Shown: positions 61,042 through 64,000 of the stretch, piece by piece | Layout of the letters: every line of letters starts with the position of its first letter | How positions within the stretch are numbered: position 1 is the stretch's first letter | Source: Stenotrophomonas rhizophila | GTDB taxonomy: Bacteria; Pseudomonadota; Gammaproteobacteria; Xanthomonadales; Xanthomonadaceae | Length of the DNA stretch: 64,000 bases | Direction of reading: 5' to 3' | Assembly: GCF_000661955.1 (NCBI RefSeq) | Contig: NZ_CP007597.1 | Location: 3,626,051-3,690,050, forward strand | The notes under the pieces: model-generated | Told to the model about the DNA's origin: nothing | Database searches by the model: none | Seen by the model: only the letters and a program-made list of their open reading frames with translations | Program-made: the position numbers and the translations under genes

Positions 61042-61992
61042 ATGAACCTACGTGATCTGAAATACCTGGTGGCGCTGGCCGACCACCGGCACTTCGGCCG
61101 CGCCGCGGCGGCGTGCTTCGTCAGCCAGCCCACCCTGTCCACCCAGATCCGCAAGCTGGAGGACGAACTGGGCCTGCCCCTGGTCGAGCGTGCTCCACGC
61201 AAAGTGATGCTGACCCCCGCCGGGGTCGAAGCGGCGGCGCGTGCGCGCACCATCGTGGCCGAGGTCGAGCAGCTGAAAGAAGCCGCACGGCGCAGCCGCG
61301 ATCCCGAAGCCGGGACGGTGCGGCTGGGCATTTTCCCCACGCTGGGCCCGTACCTGCTGCCGCACGTGATTCCCAACATCCGCGAACGCTTCCCGCAGCT
61401 GGAGCTGCTGCTGGTGGAAGAAAAGAGCGACGAACTGCTGGCGCGGCTGCGCGAAGGCAAGCTGGATGCCGCGTTGCTGGCGCTGCCGCTGGACGACGAC
61501 CAGCTGCACGCCGAATTCCTGTTCGAAGAACCGTTCCTGTTGGCCGTCTCCGGGCAGCACCCGCTGGCGCGCCGGCACCACCTGGACGTGCAGGAGCTGT
61601 CCACCCAGAAGCTGCTGCTGCTGGAAGACGGGCACTGCCTGCGCGACCAGGCGCTGGCGGTGTGCCGGCTGTTCGGCGCCAATGAGAAGTCCGAGTTCCG
61701 CGCCACCAGCCTGGAGACGCTGCGCCAGATGGTTGCGGCCGACGTGGGCATCACGCTGTTGCCGACCTTGTCGGTGAAGCCGCCGGTGCCGCGTTCGGAA
61801 AACATCCGCCTGCTCGATTTCCAAGGCGATGACCGGCCCAGCCGCCGCATCGCGATGGCATGGCGGCGCAGTTCGGCGATGACCGGTTTCCTGCAGCAGC
61901 TGGCGCAGCAGTTCAAACGCCTGCCGCAGGAGCTGTTCACCCTGGACAACGCCGATTCCGGCGTGCCCCTGACAGCGCGCGGCAACGCCTGA
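61042..61992 (+). CDS. oxyR: Hydrogen-peroxide-sensing regulator OxyR
   Basis: OxyR is a LysR-family activator switched by a disulfide. The 316-residue protein starts MNLRDLKYLVALADHRHFGR. The N-terminal HTH is CFVSQPTLSTQIRKLEDELG. Both sensor cysteines are present at C199 (LLEDGHC) and C208 (LAVCRLF), the same positions as in E. coli. It follows ahpF by 86 bp on the same strand, the ahpC-ahpF-oxyR order known from Xanthomonas. Confidence 0.98.
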   Translation: MNLRDLKYLVALADHRHFGRAAAACFVSQPTLSTQIRKLEDELGLPLVERAPRKVMLTPAGVEAAARARTIVAEVEQLKEAARRSRDPEAGTVRLGIFPTLGPYLLPHVIPNIRERFPQLELLLVEEKSDELLARLREGKLDAALLALPLDDDQLHAEFLFEEPFLLAVSGQHPLARRHHLDVQELSTQKLLLLEDGHCLRDQALAVCRLFGANEKSEFRATSLETLRQMVAADVGITLLPTLSVKPPVPRSENIRLLDFQGDDRPSRRIAMAWRRSSAMTGFLQQLAQQFKRLPQELFTLDNADSGVPLTARGNA

Positions 61993-62131
61993 CAGGCCGG
62001 CTGAACCGGCTGCATCGGTCCCTGCGCCGCACGGGTCGCATCCGTCTTCGATAGGCAGCACAATAGAACCCAGGCGGCGCCAGCAGGCGCCGCCTTTTGC
62101 ATGGGCCATCATTACTCGCAAGGAGCTTTAC

Positions 62132-62539
62132 ATGTCCACTTCCAGCGGACTTCCCCCGTCGATCATCGTTTCCAGCCACGACATGGATCGTCTGGACGCC
62201 ATGCTTGAATCCCCCGCCGTCAGCCAGACCCCGGCCGCCGTGGCACTGGCCAAGGAGCTCAACCGTGCCACGGTGGTGGCGCCGGACCAGATTCCCGACG
62301 GCACCGTCATGATGCATTCGCGCGTGGAATGCGAAGATGAGCTGCAGAACGAAAAGCACGTGCTGACGCTGGTCTATCCGCGCGAAGCCGATGTTGAACA
62401 GGGCAAGGTGTCCATCCTTGCGCCGGTGGGCACCGCCCTGCTGGGCCTGTCGGTCGGCCAGACCATGGATTGGGACGCCCCGGGTGGCCGCAAACTGCGC
62501 CTGCGCGTGACTGCCGTCCACAACCAGCCCCACGCCTGA
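62132..62539 (+). CDS. rnk: Nucleoside diphosphate kinase regulator Rnk (GreA/GreB C-terminal family)
   Basis: The 135-residue protein starts [20 protein letters not shown] after AAGGAG. Its short N-terminal coil is followed by a GreA/GreB-type C-terminal domain: VEDELQ-like [39 protein letters not shown] and [17 protein letters not shown]. Rnk proteins bind RNA polymerase but lack the long Gre coiled coil needed for transcript cleavage. It lies between oxyR and the transaldolase gene on the same strand, 46 bp before the latter. Confidence 0.93.
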   Translation: MSTSSGLPPSIIVSSHDMDRLDAMLESPAVSQTPAAVALAKELNRATVVAPDQIPDGTVMMHSRVECEDELQNEKHVLTLVYPREADVEQGKVSILAPVGTALLGLSVGQTMDWDAPGGRKLRLRVTAVHNQPHA

Positions 62540-62585
62540 CCTTCCTGCCGCCGCGCAGGTTCCCGTTTTCGTACCAGGAGTCGCA

Positions 62586-63548
62586 ATGAACACCGTTTCT
62601 CCGTCCAAGCTCAGCCAGCTGCGTGATCTGTCCGTCGTGGTAGCCGATACCGGCGACTATGAGGCGATCAAGCGCCTGAAGCCGGTCGACTGCACGACCA
62701 ACCCGACCCTGGTGAAGAAAGCGCTGGACCTGCCGGTGTATGCGGACCTGATCGAGCGCGAACTGGCCTGGGGCCGCGAGCAGGCCGGCGAGCGCGAGAC
62801 CATCGTGCACGCCGTGGCCGACCGCCTGACGGTGGGCGTGGGCACGCTGTTGAGTTCGCTGGTGCCGGGCCGGGTGTCCACCGAGGTGGACGCCGACCAG
62901 GCCCACGACACCGCCGCGACGGTGGCCAAGGCGCGCCAGTTCATTGCCATGTACGCCGCCGCCGGCGTGCCGCGCAGCAAGGTGCTGATCAAGATCGCAG
63001 CGACATGGGCGGGCGTGGAGGCGGCGCGGGTGCTGCAGGCCGAGGGTATCGACTGCAACCTGACGCTGATCTTCAACCCGACCCAGGCGCTGGCCTGCAG
63101 TGAAGCCGGCGCGTTCCTGATTTCGCCGTTCGTCGGTCGCATCCTGGACTGGTACGTGGCCAACGGCCAGGCCCCGGCCGACATCGATGCCGACCCGGGC
63201 GTGGTGTTCGTGCGCGGGGTGTACGCCGAGTTCAAGCGCCGCGGTTCGCCGACGGTGGTGATGGGCGCATCGTTCCGTTCGACCGCGCAGATCGAGGCGC
63301 TGGCCGGTTGCGATCGGCTCACCATTTCGCCGGACCTGCTGGAGAAGCTGGACGCCGACCACGGTGCGCTGCCGCGCAAGCTGGTGGCCGGTGCAGCCGA
63401 GCCGGTGCAGGTGGCGGCGATCGACGCGGCCCGCTTTGCAGCCGATCTGGCCGCCGATCCGATGGCTACCGAGAAGCTGGCCACCGGTATCGACGCGTTC
63501 GCCAAGGACCTGGAAGCGCTGCGCCAGACGATCCGCGAGCGCCTGTAA
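62586..63548 (+). CDS. tal: Transaldolase
   Basis: This is a non-oxidative pentose phosphate pathway enzyme moving a dihydroxyacetone unit through a Schiff base. The 320-residue TalB-type protein starts [20 protein letters not shown] after AGGAG. It has [13 protein letters not shown], the substrate block [13 protein letters not shown] and the catalytic lysine in [20 protein letters not shown], followed by [21 protein letters not shown] strong terminator follows. Its placement beside oxyR may link NADPH supply to peroxide defence, which is inference. Confidence 0.98.
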   Translation: MNTVSPSKLSQLRDLSVVVADTGDYEAIKRLKPVDCTTNPTLVKKALDLPVYADLIERELAWGREQAGERETIVHAVADRLTVGVGTLLSSLVPGRVSTEVDADQAHDTAATVAKARQFIAMYAAAGVPRSKVLIKIAATWAGVEAARVLQAEGIDCNLTLIFNPTQALACSEAGAFLISPFVGRILDWYVANGQAPADIDADPGVVFVRGVYAEFKRRGSPTVVMGASFRSTAQIEALAGCDRLTISPDLLEKLDADHGALPRKLVAGAAEPVQVAAIDAARFAADLAADPMATEKLATGIDAFAKDLEALRQTIRERL

Positions 63549-63569
63549 GCGCGCCGGTTCGTGGACGAC

Positions 63570-63596
63570 AAAAGGCCCCGCACTGCGGGGCCTTTT
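63570..63596 (+). terminator. Terminator after the transaldolase gene
   Basis: AAAAGGCCCCGC-ACT-GCGGGGCCTTTT is a 12-bp perfect stem. It is A-rich on one side and T-rich on the other, so it can work in both directions. Confidence 0.9.
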
Positions 63597-63621
63597 GGTT
63601 TCTCAACCCTCAACAACCGGG

Positions 63622-63689
63622 GTAGAGCCGACCGTTGGTCGGCTGCTCCCACGTCACTGCAACGGCAGCCGACCAACGGTCGGCTCTAC
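63622..63689. repeat. Inverted pair of GTAG-type palindromes
   Basis: GTAGAGCCGACCGTTGGTCG at 63622 faces its complement ending GGCTCTAC at 63689. The pair lies between the convergent transaldolase and msrA genes. Confidence 0.8.
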
Positions 63690-63697
63690 CGCATCGC

Positions 63698-64000
63698 TCA
63701 CGCATCCACACCAATCGGGCAACTCACCCCCGTACCCCCGATGCCGCAGTACCCGTTCGGGTTCTTGGCCAGGTACTGCTGGTGATAGTCCTCGGCGTAG
63801 AAGTACGTCGGCGCCGGGAACACGATCTCGGTGGTGATCGCGCCCAAGCCGGCATCCTCCAGACGCTGCTGGTACGCGTCGCGGCTGGCGAGGGCCGCAT
63901 CGAACTGGGCCTGGCTGGTGGCGTGGATGGCCGAGCGGTACTGGGTGCCGGTGTCGTTGCCCTGGCGCATGCCCTGGGTGGGGTCATGGTTCTCCCAGAA
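63698..64000 (-). CDS. msrA: Peptide methionine sulfoxide reductase MsrA (partial, N-terminus outside window)
   Basis: Only the C-terminal ~100 residues are inside the window. The visible [20 protein letters not shown] block is the MsrA substrate region, followed by YRSAIHATS, the buried aromatic [20 protein letters not shown] and a C-terminal cysteine ([10 protein letters not shown]). The first catalytic Cys (GCFW) lies beyond the window edge. The C-terminal cysteines fit resolving roles. Its position beside the peroxide-defence genes suits an oxidative damage repair role. Confidence 0.95.
   Translation of the reverse strand, partial: FWENHDPTQGMRQGNDTGTQYRSAIHATSQAQFDAALASRDAYQQRLEDAGLGAITTEIVFPAPTYFYAEDYHQQYLAKNPNGYCGIGGTGVSCPIGVDA

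Overview
The window is high-GC gammaproteobacterial DNA, almost certainly Stenotrophomonas (Xanthomonadaceae). The evidence is the order tRNA(Tyr, Gly, Thr)-tuf-tRNA(Trp)-secE-nusG-rplKAJL-rpoBC, Xanthomonad-like proteins (SPINDLY-type O-GlcNAc transferase, StmPr-like subtilase with a PPC domain, DUF1631 and DUF3106 proteins), and many short palindromes beginning with GTAG, the hallmark of the SMAG repeats of Stenotrophomonas. Functions are read from translated motifs, and no database search was run.

Layout. 1-11990 (minus strand): transcription and translation core, with rpoC cut by the window edge. 12129-17185: an exported isoaspartyl peptidase and cyanophycinase-like hydrolase, divergent from a TonB-dependent receptor across a LacI-like operator; this looks like a cyanophycin or beta-aspartyl peptide scavenging locus. 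17246-17842 is a repeat-rich spacer. 17843-19990: an FAD oxidoreductase and an unrecognised membrane protein. 20337-29677: housekeeping genes ychF, pth, rplY, prs, tRNA-Gln, ispE, lolB and a TPR protein, divergent from hemA-prfA. 29680-36303: O-GlcNAc transferase with a coupled unknown gene, ppk2, a TlpA-like lipoprotein, a YihY-type protein, wrbA, a DUF2069 protein and a one-domain asparaginase.

36304-37977 is the most notable region. A 1.2-kb IS110-family element sits inside a large palindromic intergenic repeat. Its left non-coding end carries a predicted bridge RNA. The four expected guide segments can be read directly: two match the interrupted target and two match the element's own ends, all meeting at a CT core. 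38127-49599: subtilase, ilvE, sufT-like gene, pyridine nucleotide transhydrogenase genes split by an opposite-strand ECF sigma cassette, and a DUF1631 protein.

49931-58229: nitroreductase, 5'-3' exonuclease, NUDIX hydrolase, N-formylglutamate amidohydrolase, an L7/L12-like hypothetical, an MFS exporter with divergent LysR regulator, proline iminopeptidase, a DUF5713 protein and prmC. 58540-64000: a peroxide-defence block (OxyR site, ahpC, ahpF, oxyR), then rnk, transaldolase and a partial msrA.
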